Of a stretch of 64,000 nucleotides of DNA, positions 57,102 to 64,000 are shown piece by piece. Below the pieces are notes generated by a model. The model ran no database searches. It was not told the origin of the DNA and saw only the letters and a list, made by a program, of their open reading frames with translations. The position numbers were made by a program, and so were the translations under genes. Source of the stretch: Sulfitobacter litoralis (lineage in GTDB: Bacteria > Pseudomonadota > Alphaproteobacteria > Rhodobacterales > Rhodobacteraceae); assembly GCF_900103185.1 (NCBI RefSeq), contig NZ_FNJD01000001.1, forward strand, positions 1 to 64,000. Reading direction: 5' to 3'. Numbering within the stretch: the first letter of the stretch is position 1; each line of letters starts with the position of its first letter.

Positions 57102-57833
57102 CTAGACTGGCAAAGTGGCCTTGAACCCTGCCTCTGCCAGTAGCGCGTCTGAATGGGCTTCTACCGTTTTCTCCAGTGTCGCCATAAACGCAGCGCGTTC
57201 CATCCCCGGTGCGATCGGGGTCAGGAATTCGACCACAGCCACCCCCGGTCGCCGGTACAGCCCACGTCGTGGCCAGAAGTAACCGGCGTTCGTCGCTACA
57301 GGCACACAAGGCTGGCGCATCTGTTCATACAGTGCTGCAGTCCCCTTTTTATAGGGCACCGACAGACCAGGTGCGACACGTGTGCCTTGCGAATAGATCA
57401 CCAATTGGCCGGGTTCGGCCTCGCCTGCTTTGACGTCGGCCAGCATCTTTGAAATCGCCGCGCCGCGTTTGCCCCGATTAACCGCGATCATCTGCATACG
57501 TTTTGCATATTGCCCGATCACTGGCATCATCAGGATCTCGCGCTTCATTATGAATTTGGCCCGCGGCAGCGCGTGAAAGATCATCAGGATATCAAGAAAC
57601 GATTGATGCTTCGCGGCAACCAACACGGCCCCCTCCGGCACATCGCCGCGAATCTCGCAGCGCATCCCCACGACGACCCGTGCCAGCCACATGGTTCCCG
57701 CAGAATACGCCTTGCACGCAGCATAGGCTCCCCGCCGCGAAAACATCGCCCAAGGGGCGTAAAACACCCCGATCATGGGCATATAGACCGTGGCCAGCAC
57801 GATGAAGGTAATCGATCGTATCCACTGCAACAT
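57102..57833 (-). CDS. plsC: 1-Acyl-sn-glycerol-3-phosphate acyltransferase
   Basis: The 243-aa membrane-associated PlsC family enzyme makes phosphatidic acid from lysophosphatidic acid. The catalytic HX4D is His76-Asp81 in KHQSFLD. The glycerol-phosphate motif is YSQGTRVAPG, in place of the more common FPEGTR. One or two N-terminal helices (about 5-28) anchor it. The start at 57833 overlaps the ftsX stop (TGATG), with AAGGA 9 bp upstream; a GTG one codon earlier is possible. It is the third gene of ftsE-ftsX-plsC. Confidence 0.92.
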   Translation of the reverse strand: MLQWIRSITFIVLATVYMPMIGVFYAPWAMFSRRGAYAACKAYSAGTMWLARVVVGMRCEIRGDVPEGAVLVAAKHQSFLDILMIFHALPRAKFIMKREILMMPVIGQYAKRMQMIAVNRGKRGAAISKMLADVKAGEAEPGQLVIYSQGTRVAPGLSVPYKKGTAALYEQMRQPCVPVATNAGYFWPRRGLYRRPGVAVVEFLTPIAPGMERAAFMATLEKTVEAHSDALLAEAGFKATLPV

Positions 57834-58738
57834 CACGCAAGGTCCTTTAGTGTGCGGCGCGCCGCGGCCCCTGTGGCGACAAAGGCGACACCACCAGAGA
57901 GAAACGGGATCACCAGCGGCACAATCCAGTGCCAGCCCTGAAAGCCCAAGCCCGTCAGAAAGCCCCCCGCATCAGCGGTGCTTGGCAGCAGCAGAATAGC
58001 AAGCAGTCCCAGCCCCGTACCCGCCGCAGCGCCAGTCAGAGCGCGCAGGGTGAAACGCCGGATAAATGCCTGTGCGATATAGCTGTCGGTCGCGCCCACC
58101 AGACGTAGCACAGCGATGACCTGAGCATTGGCCGACAGCGCGGCATTGGCGGCGAGTGTCACCATCGCGGCGAGGGTCGCGATGATCAGGGTCATGGACA
58201 CCCAGCCCAGAAGCTTCAGCCGCGATGCCGCTTTGACCAGCGGCGCACGCCAGCGGCTGTGATTGTCCAGCACGGCCCCCGGCACCTCTGCCGCAAGACG
58301 CAAGCGCAGACCGTCCGCATCCATGCCGTCGTCTTCCTCGATAATCTCGATCAGGCGCGGCACCGGTAGGGCGTCAATCGCCAGCTCTGGTCCGAACCAA
58401 GGGGCCAGCAGGGATTGCTGTTCTTCATCGGTCAATGCCCGCGCCGTGGCGACGCCTTTGGTCGTCTCGAGGATGCGCAGCGCGGCGTCGGTCTGGGCGC
58501 TGCGTTGGTCAATGGGGGCCACGACACGGATCGTTGCGGTACGTGCCAGCTCTTGCCCCCAGATATGCGCCAACCGCCCCGACGCGAGCGACAGCGCCAG
58601 CGCAAATACCGCCAGAAACGCCATTGTTGCGGCAGCAAACAAGGTAAGCTGCGCGGTAAATCCTGACGGTGGCACCACACGGTCCGCTTGACGGTCGCCG
58701 TTCCACAGCGACGCCAGCGCGATGCGCAACATCTTCAT
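57833..58738 (-). CDS. ftsX: Cell division protein FtsX
   Basis: The 301-aa ABC-type permease-like protein has four transmembrane helices (about 30-52, 180-205, 225-250 and 270-290) and a large periplasmic domain between the first and second. The FtsX domain segment ALRILETTKGVATARALTDEEQ is typical. With FtsE it controls septal peptidoglycan amidases through periplasmic partners. It overlaps ftsE (ATGA) and plsC. The N-terminus (MKMLRIALASLWNGDRQADRVVP) is longer and more basic than in E. coli, as expected for alphaproteobacteria. Confidence 0.9.
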   Translation of the reverse strand: MKMLRIALASLWNGDRQADRVVPPSGFTAQLTLFAAATMAFLAVFALALSLASGRLAHIWGQELARTATIRVVAPIDQRSAQTDAALRILETTKGVATARALTDEEQQSLLAPWFGPELAIDALPVPRLIEIIEEDDGMDADGLRLRLAAEVPGAVLDNHSRWRAPLVKAASRLKLLGWVSMTLIIATLAAMVTLAANAALSANAQVIAVLRLVGATDSYIAQAFIRRFTLRALTGAAAGTGLGLLAILLLPSTADAGGFLTGLGFQGWHWIVPLVIPFLSGGVAFVATGAAARRTLKDLA

Positions 58739-59418
58739 AGATCTGCCCCCGCCAACTGGATTCGGCGGTTCGCAATGCGCAACACCCGCGCTTGCACCTG
58801 CGCCTTGGTGGCGCGGATAAGTCCCAGATCATGGGTCGCGATCAGCACCGTCTTGCCCATGCGGTTGAGCTCGACCAGCAAGCGCAGTAGCCGCTGCGAC
58901 ATCTCCCAGTCGACGTTACCAGTGGGTTCATCCGCAAGCACCACATCGGGCGACATGATCACCGCACGCGCCAGTGCGGCCCGCTGGCGTTCACCGCCCG
59001 ACAGTTCTGGTGGCAGCGCATCGGCACGGCTGCTGAGCCCGACCCACGACAGCAGCTCTTGCAGGTCTTCACCGCCGGTTTCTGCATGACGGCCCGACAC
59101 GGTCAGCGGCAGCCCGATGTTTTCGGCAACCGGCAGATGGTTCAGGAACTGACAGTCCTGATGCACCACGCCCACACGCCGCCGGATCATCGCGATGTCG
59201 TCGCGTTCCATTGTGCGCACGTCCTTGCCAAACAGCGATACATGCCCCGCCGTCGGCAGCAGCGCACCATAGCACAGTTTCATCAAGGTGGTTTTGCCAG
59301 AGCCGGACGGACCCGTCAGAAAATGGAACGATCCCGGCGCCAGCTTGACCGAGATATCGGACAAAAGCTCGCCTCCGCCATAGCTGTAAGCCACGTTTTC
59401 AAACTCGATCACACGCAT
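58735..59418 (-). CDS. ftsE: Cell division ATP-binding protein FtsE
   Basis: The 227-aa ABC ATPase has Walker A GPSGSGKT (36-43), the Q-loop VHQDCQFL, signature LSGGERQRAALARA, Walker B VVLADEPTGNVD and switch ATHD. It partners FtsX at the divisome. The start at 59418 is preferred because upstream in-frame codons (Cys/Arg-rich) do not match the family, whose members start just before IEFENVAYSY. It is the first gene of ftsE-ftsX-plsC and divergent from the zinc-ribbon gene. Confidence 0.95.
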   Translation of the reverse strand: MRVIEFENVAYSYGGGELLSDISVKLAPGSFHFLTGPSGSGKTTLMKLCYGALLPTAGHVSLFGKDVRTMERDDIAMIRRRVGVVHQDCQFLNHLPVAENIGLPLTVSGRHAETGGEDLQELLSWVGLSSRADALPPELSGGERQRAALARAVIMSPDVVLADEPTGNVDWEMSQRLLRLLVELNRMGKTVLIATHDLGLIRATKAQVQARVLRIANRRIQLAGADL

Positions 59419-59560
59419 ATCCCGCTTGGTTTGAACTGTTGTGCCCCAGCACCGCTTGGGTTTCAATGCACCCCGGCGCAGGCATTGCATGAAGATTGCA
59501 CTTTTCCTACGGTTTTCTAGGACATAAGGTTGATCTGACGTGAAAACAAAGAGGTTTCCA

Positions 59561-59581
59561 ATGGTTCGGTGCGCAACATGA
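59561..59581 (+). CDS. Possible 6-codon leader peptide (MVRCAT)
   Basis: GAGG lies 6 bp before ATG at 59561, which reads six codons to a TGA overlapping the next start (ATGA at 59578-59581). The main gene has no Shine-Dalgarno sequence of its own, so ribosomes may be delivered by re-initiation. It is too short to support on sequence alone. Confidence 0.35.
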   Translation: MVRCAT

Positions 59582-60432
59582 GACTAATCTGTCCCAATTG
59601 CGATGCGCAGTACGAAGTACCGGACGAGGTGATGCCCTTGTCCGGGCGTGATGTGCAATGTTCCAACTGCGGCCAGACTTGGTTCCAGCATCACCCCGAT
59701 TTCATGCCCCTCGACGAAGAGGATGGCGGCCGGCTTAGCACTGTCACCGCCGCCGTGTCGCAGCCCGATCAGGATACCCCCAAGGCAAACGCAGCCCCCG
59801 CTGACACGCCCGCAGAGCCGGAACAGGCACAGCCCGAACCCGCCCCTCCTGCCGCGCCGCCTCGTAAGCAGCTTGACCCGTCGGTCGCTGATATTTTACG
59901 TCAAGAGGCCGAAGCCGAACAGGAAGCCCGCCGTCGCCGTCAAGCAGATCCGCTGGAAAGCCAGCCCGATCTGGGCCTGCAAGAAGCCGATCACCCAAGC
60001 GAGAGCGACCGTGCTCAGCAGGCCAAGGTCCGCATGTCACGTCTGCGCGGCGAGGCGCAACCCAGCGTGGCCGAAACCAATGCCGCTGCGGCGGCTGTCG
60101 CATCGCGCCGCGAATTGCTGCCCGACATCGAAGAAATTAATTCGACGCTGCGCACCGGATCAGAGCGACGCACCATCCCCAATGCCGGTGGTGACGCTGC
60201 GCAGCCTGATCCGCAAAAGCGCAACGGCTTCAGCCGCGGGTTCGTGCTGATCGTGCTCCTCGCGTCGGTGCTGGTGCTGCTCTATGTCTTTTCGCCGCAG
60301 ATTTCAGAGGCTGTGCCTGCGTTGCGCCCTTATCTGGCCAGCTATGTGGCGCAGGTGGATGACGGACGCCAATGGCTTGACGGGGCATTGCAGGCGTCGC
60401 TGCAATGGCTCGACTCGCGGGCATCCCAGTGA
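59578..60432 (+). CDS. MJ0042-type zinc-ribbon membrane protein
   Basis: The 284-aa protein begins with an MJ0042-type zinc ribbon (MRLICPNCDAQYEVPDE..., Cys5/8/28/31). A long Pro/Ala/Glu/Arg-rich disordered segment (about 50-205), one membrane helix (about 220-242, FVLIVLLASVLVLLYVF) and a short periplasmic end follow. Alphaproteobacteria often encode such proteins with a zinc ribbon at the N-terminus and a single membrane helix; the function is unknown, with a sensing or scaffold role suggested. Its in-frame GTG at 59569 is an alternative start, but its RBS spacing is poor. It is divergent from ftsE. Confidence 0.85.
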   Translation: MRLICPNCDAQYEVPDEVMPLSGRDVQCSNCGQTWFQHHPDFMPLDEEDGGRLSTVTAAVSQPDQDTPKANAAPADTPAEPEQAQPEPAPPAAPPRKQLDPSVADILRQEAEAEQEARRRRQADPLESQPDLGLQEADHPSESDRAQQAKVRMSRLRGEAQPSVAETNAAAAAVASRRELLPDIEEINSTLRTGSERRTIPNAGGDAAQPDPQKRNGFSRGFVLIVLLASVLVLLYVFSPQISEAVPALRPYLASYVAQVDDGRQWLDGALQASLQWLDSRASQ

Positions 60433-60493
60433 GGCAGCTAAAACGGATCGGGCCCGCCCTTTTGCCGGCCCCGTCCTCACCTACTTGCCCGTA

Positions 60494-63076
60494 TCAGAAC
60501 CGGTCCAGCAGACGGCGCAGGTAATCGCGCTCGACCTCTGGCCGCGTCTCCTCGCCCGAGCGACGGCGGATTTCGTCTAGCAGTTCGCGTGCGCGGCCAT
60601 AGGCATCATTATCCAGCGCAAGGTCGCCCTCTGACCCCTGTGCGCCATTGGCCCCCTGTTCACGCCCCAGAGGGTCCGTGTTCTCGGCACGGCGGTTGCC
60701 TTGGGCTGTGCCCTGCCCCGGTTCGGACGCCTGCTGGTCCTGATCCATCGCCTCGCCCAAGGCACGCATCCCCTCGCGCAGCGCTTCCATCGCCTGCGAC
60801 TGGTTATCGATCGCGTCGGCCAGATCATCGCGGCGCAGCGCCTCTTCGGCACCGTCCATGGCACGACCGGCGCGGTCCAGTGCATCGCGGGCAGCGTCGC
60901 CTTCGGGGGTGCCGCCGCCGGGCAGACGCCCCTCTTGGCGGCGCAGCTCATCGCGCAGCGCCTGCTGACGGTCGGCAATTGATCCCTGTCCCTGTCCGGG
61001 TTCGCCTTGGCCATTGTTCTGACCGGGTTGTTGCCCGGGCTGGCCCGGCTGGTTCCCGTCCTGCGGCGGGCCGGGCTGTTGGCCCTGGTCCTGCCCCTGC
61101 TGCTGACCATCATCCGCGTTCGGGTTGAACCGGTCCTGCAAATCTCGAAACGCCTGATCGCTTAGCTCTTGCTGTTCGCGCAGACTGTCGGCGAGCCCCT
61201 CCATCGCCTGCTCACCCGGAGATTGCCCACCTTCACCCGGCTGACCTTGGGTGACGCGCATGTTCTCCATCATCTCTTGCAGCTCGCGCAGCGCCTGTTC
61301 GGCCTCTGCCATGCGGCCTTGCTCCATCAGCTCCTGGATGCGGTCCATCATGCGTTGCAGGTCGTCCTGCGTCATCTGCATAGTCTCGCCTTGCTGCTGG
61401 TCGCCGGTCTCACCTTCTTGCGCCTGCTGGCGTTGCAGCTGACGCATGTAGTCGTCAGTGGCGCGGCGCAGCTCTTCCATCAGCTCTGCGATCTCTGCGT
61501 CCGAGGCACCGTTCTTCATCGCCTCTTGCAAACGCTCCTGTGCGCGGCGCATCCGGTCCAGCGCGTCGGCCAGAACGCCTTCTTCCAGTTCAATCGCCAA
61601 ATCCCACAGATCATCCGCGATCTCGGTCTGCACCTCGTCGGCCAATCCATAGCGGGCGCGAATTTCGATCCGTTCAATCAGCCGCCGCAAACGCAGCGCT
61701 GCCGTGTCAGAGCGGAACACATCCGCAGGGCGATAGGACACCGCCCGCAACACCTGCGCGAGACTGTCGGCGTTGCCCTTGGCCCACAGCAGATCACGCC
61801 GCTGCTCAATCACCGCCGCCGCCAGCGGATCGAAAAAGCGCCGCCCCGGCAGGATCATTTGCGTCGGTGGGGTGGTCGCCTGCTGCTCTGACGCGTCCAG
61901 CACGCTCAGCGTGACCGTGACCGGCAGGTTGGCCCAAGGGTGTTTCGAAAAATCGTCGATCAGGTTTTCTTCGAAATCGCGGCGATCCCCTGCAATGGGC
62001 AGCGACAAAGGTACGATCAGCTCTGCACGCGGGTCAGGGTCGATGGTCAGCCCATAGCGGCGGTCCACGGAAGCCAGATCCAGATCGATCCGCGCCTCGC
62101 CCGCTTCGACGCCATAGTCATCACGTGCCACGAACGGCAGCTGCATCTCGCCAAGCGCGGTCACGTCCGGCGGGCCGGTAATTTCAATCTGCGGCTTGGC
62201 ATCGGGCAGCATCGTCACGTCCCACGCGCGCCCGTTCGGCCCGTCGATGGCGATCTGCCCGCTTTGGCTGATTTTGAAATCCTGTACGATGGCGGGGGTG
62301 TCATCCACACGCTGGGGCTGGCCCGAAACGGTCTCGGAAACAGACAACGCACCCACTTCGCCATACATGCGCAAGGTGATCAGCGTGCCCGCAGGCAAGT
62401 TCAGCGGCCCTTCGGCAAGGTCCGAGAGGTACAGTGTAGGCTTGCCGGTATAGCGCGGCGGCTCGGCCCAGCCTTCCCAGACCGGACCAGAGGCCAAAGC
62501 CCCCCCGCCCGACGTCAAACCCGCCACCGATCCGATGCGCAGCACCGACCCGAAAATTAGCGCCGTGACAAAAGCCAGCAGTGCCACATAGCGCAAGGCA
62601 AAGGGGTCACGGTCCGCAACGCGTAAATCCGCAGGCACCGCTTGCGCAGCGGCTGCACGGGCAGCCATGCGGCTCTGGTGCGCCTGCCACACCGCGGCAG
62701 AGGCATCATCCCCCGTGCCGATCGCCTGCACATCCATCAGCGCTTGAATTGGGCGTCCGGGCAGGCTGGCGTCCAGGCGGGTCAGCGCTTCTATCCGGCG
62801 GGGGAGGCGCAAATGGCGCAGCGCATAAACCAGCGCCCCGACAGCGGCCAGCGTCACGGCAACGACAGCGCCCGTTACGACGGACATCGCAGCGTTATCG
62901 AGCAGCCCCAGCATCAGCACCGCCAGCACAGCCAGCACCAAGGCAATCAGCGGCCAGAATGCCTGCACCAACACCTCGGCCCAGATACCGGCCCACGTCA
63001 GACGCAAGGGCCAACGGATCGACTTGAGACCCTGCTCGGGCGAGTGGTCGTCATCCTTGGCAGTGAAAAACGTCAT
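60494..63076 (-). CDS. DUF4175/TIGR02302 large membrane protein
   Basis: The 860-aa protein has an N-terminal cytoplasmic tail, two transmembrane helices near 30-85 and another near 160-185. A periplasmic beta-rich region follows (about 190-420, containing GPVWEGWAEPPRYTGKPTLYL), then a Gln/Glu/Arg-rich coiled-coil (about 500-640), a Gln/Gly/Pro-rich low-complexity stretch (about 655-705) and a final helical region. This matches the alphaproteobacterial TIGR02302 family; its function is not established. Its stop is 62 bp from the convergent zinc-ribbon gene. It follows lysA on the minus strand, 39 bp downstream. Confidence 0.85.
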   Translation of the reverse strand: MTFFTAKDDDHSPEQGLKSIRWPLRLTWAGIWAEVLVQAFWPLIALVLAVLAVLMLGLLDNAAMSVVTGAVVAVTLAAVGALVYALRHLRLPRRIEALTRLDASLPGRPIQALMDVQAIGTGDDASAAVWQAHQSRMAARAAAAQAVPADLRVADRDPFALRYVALLAFVTALIFGSVLRIGSVAGLTSGGGALASGPVWEGWAEPPRYTGKPTLYLSDLAEGPLNLPAGTLITLRMYGEVGALSVSETVSGQPQRVDDTPAIVQDFKISQSGQIAIDGPNGRAWDVTMLPDAKPQIEITGPPDVTALGEMQLPFVARDDYGVEAGEARIDLDLASVDRRYGLTIDPDPRAELIVPLSLPIAGDRRDFEENLIDDFSKHPWANLPVTVTLSVLDASEQQATTPPTQMILPGRRFFDPLAAAVIEQRRDLLWAKGNADSLAQVLRAVSYRPADVFRSDTAALRLRRLIERIEIRARYGLADEVQTEIADDLWDLAIELEEGVLADALDRMRRAQERLQEAMKNGASDAEIAELMEELRRATDDYMRQLQRQQAQEGETGDQQQGETMQMTQDDLQRMMDRIQELMEQGRMAEAEQALRELQEMMENMRVTQGQPGEGGQSPGEQAMEGLADSLREQQELSDQAFRDLQDRFNPNADDGQQQGQDQGQQPGPPQDGNQPGQPGQQPGQNNGQGEPGQGQGSIADRQQALRDELRRQEGRLPGGGTPEGDAARDALDRAGRAMDGAEEALRRDDLADAIDNQSQAMEALREGMRALGEAMDQDQQASEPGQGTAQGNRRAENTDPLGREQGANGAQGSEGDLALDNDAYGRARELLDEIRRRSGEETRPEVERDYLRRLLDRF

Positions 63077-63115
63077 GCGGGCCCTGCTTTCAAAAGCCGG
63101 ACACGCAAGGCGCGG

Positions 63116-64000
63116 TCACAGCCATTCAGGAATGGTATCGCGATTTATCATTTCGTCAAAGGTCGGGCGTCGGCGGATAACCGCAAATTGATCGCCATGG
63201 ACCAGCACCTCGGGGATCAGCGCGCGAGAGTTGTATTCGCTGGCCATTACCGCGCCATAGGCACCTGCGCTGCGAAACGCCACCAAATCGCCTGCAACCA
63301 GCTTTGGCATCATGCGCTGTTTGGCAAAGGTATCACCGGATTCGCAGACCGGCCCGACGATGTCATAGGGTTGCTGCTCGGCCCCTGCTTCGGCTTCGAC
63401 GACGGGCACGATGTCGTGGTAGGCGTCGTACATGGCGGGGCGGATCAGGTCGTTCATCGCACCGTCGATGATCAGGAAATCACGGCCCTCGCCGGATTTG
63501 ACATAGATCACCTCGCTCACCATCAGGCCGGCGTTGCCCGCGATCAGGCGGCCAGGTTCGATCTCGATCTCGCAGCCCAGATGACCAAGCGTCTTTTGCA
63601 CCATCGCACCATAGTCTGTGGGCAGCGGCGGGGCGGCATTGCTCCGTTCATACGGGATGCCCAGGCCTCCGCCCAAATCCAGACGGCGGATGGTATGCCC
63701 GTCGGCACGCAGCTGTTCTGTCAGTTCGGCGACCTTCTGGTACGCCAGTTCGAATGGCGTCAGATCGGTCAGCTGGCTGCCGATGTGCACGTCGATGCCC
63801 ACGACCTCTAGGCCCGGCATCGCGGCGGCCATGCGGTAGACTTCGCGCGCGCGGGCGATGGGGATGCCGAACTTGTTCTCGGACTTGCCGGTGGCAATCT
63901 TGGCGTGTGTTTTGGCGTCGACATCGGGGTTCACACGGATGGTGATCGGCGCGACCTTGTCCATCGACCGCGCGACGGCGTCCAGCACCTCCATCTCGGG
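63116..64000 (-). CDS. lysA: Diaminopimelate decarboxylase, C-terminal part (runs off the right edge)
   Basis: This alanine-racemase-like PLP enzyme makes lysine from meso-diaminopimelate. The 294 residues visible include ITIRVNPDVDAKTHAKIATGKSENKFG, the PLP-phosphate region LGGGLGIPY, EPGRLIAGNAG, and the active-site CESGDTF, followed by FRSAGAYGAVMASEYNSR. These are diagnostic of LysA rather than arginine decarboxylase. The PLP lysine lies in the missing 5' part. It precedes the TIGR02302 gene by 39 bp on the same strand. Confidence 0.95.
   Translation of the reverse strand, partial: PEMEVLDAVARSMDKVAPITIRVNPDVDAKTHAKIATGKSENKFGIPIARAREVYRMAAAMPGLEVVGIDVHIGSQLTDLTPFELAYQKVAELTEQLRADGHTIRRLDLGGGLGIPYERSNAAPPLPTDYGAMVQKTLGHLGCEIEIEPGRLIAGNAGLMVSEVIYVKSGEGRDFLIIDGAMNDLIRPAMYDAYHDIVPVVEAEAGAEQQPYDIVGPVCESGDTFAKQRMMPKLVAGDLVAFRSAGAYGAVMASEYNSRALIPEVLVHGDQFAVIRRRPTFDEMINRDTIPEWL

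Noticed and set aside
55576..57309. A 577-codon minus-strand frame across lpd
   Set aside because: It is antisense to lpd, a clear E3, and has His/Gly-rich content with no recognisable domain.

Overview
This 64 kb window looks like chromosomal core of a Roseobacter-group alphaproteobacterium (Rhodobacteraceae). The basis is high G+C with strong ATC/GCC-type codon bias, ethylmalonyl-CoA (EMC) pathway genes (ccr, ecm, mch and an mcl2-like gene), an sdhCD-sdhA-...-sdhB cluster with extra genes inside it, a two-lipoyl 2-oxoglutarate dehydrogenase E2, an Irr-like box and an alphaproteobacterial LexA box. The genus cannot be fixed from the sequence alone.

Layout. 1-760: start of a tyrosine integrase beside tRNA-Ser(GCU), probably the edge of an integrated element that continues to the left. 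997-10863: housekeeping genes ychF, trpA, lldD, rplY, pth, a short operon (serine hydrolase, DUF2237, DUF4893) and trpB. 11023-20276: an AsmA-like protein, rimO, a LexA-boxed gene of unknown function with an internal duplication, trhA, an M48 lipoprotein protease, a class IV aminotransferase, a universal stress protein and an nfuA-tsaB-rimI operon. 20437-25163: a complete BMP-type (nucleoside-like) ABC importer, followed by a TSUP permease, its TIGR02186 partner and a RecD-like helicase. 28658-34801: ccr, a PlsB-like acyltransferase, ecm, an H-NS-like gene and deoD. 34882-43589: DUF1989, the succinate dehydrogenase cluster, mdh, a PRC-barrel protein and a small secreted protein. 43764-46443: an EMC operon, mcl2-nnrU-DUF1737-mch. 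46725-57018: sucC-x-y-sucD-sucA-sucB-MAPEG-MAPEG-lpd. 57102-64000: plsC-ftsX-ftsE divergent from a zinc-ribbon membrane protein, then a large DUF4175/TIGR02302 membrane protein and the 3' part of lysA.

How the genes work together. The window concentrates central carbon metabolism. Succinate dehydrogenase, malate dehydrogenase, succinyl-CoA ligase and 2-oxoglutarate dehydrogenase cover a contiguous arc of the TCA cycle. Ccr, Ecm, Mch and the Mcl2-like enzyme belong to the EMC route, which assimilates acetyl-CoA and feeds that same arc. The sdh and suc promoter regions carry the same two-palindrome operator (two GTGATCAC cores, 21 bp apart centre to centre). This suggests co-regulation by one unidentified transcription factor and is the most noteworthy non-coding signal here. 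No CRISPR array, rRNA operon or insertion sequence was seen.
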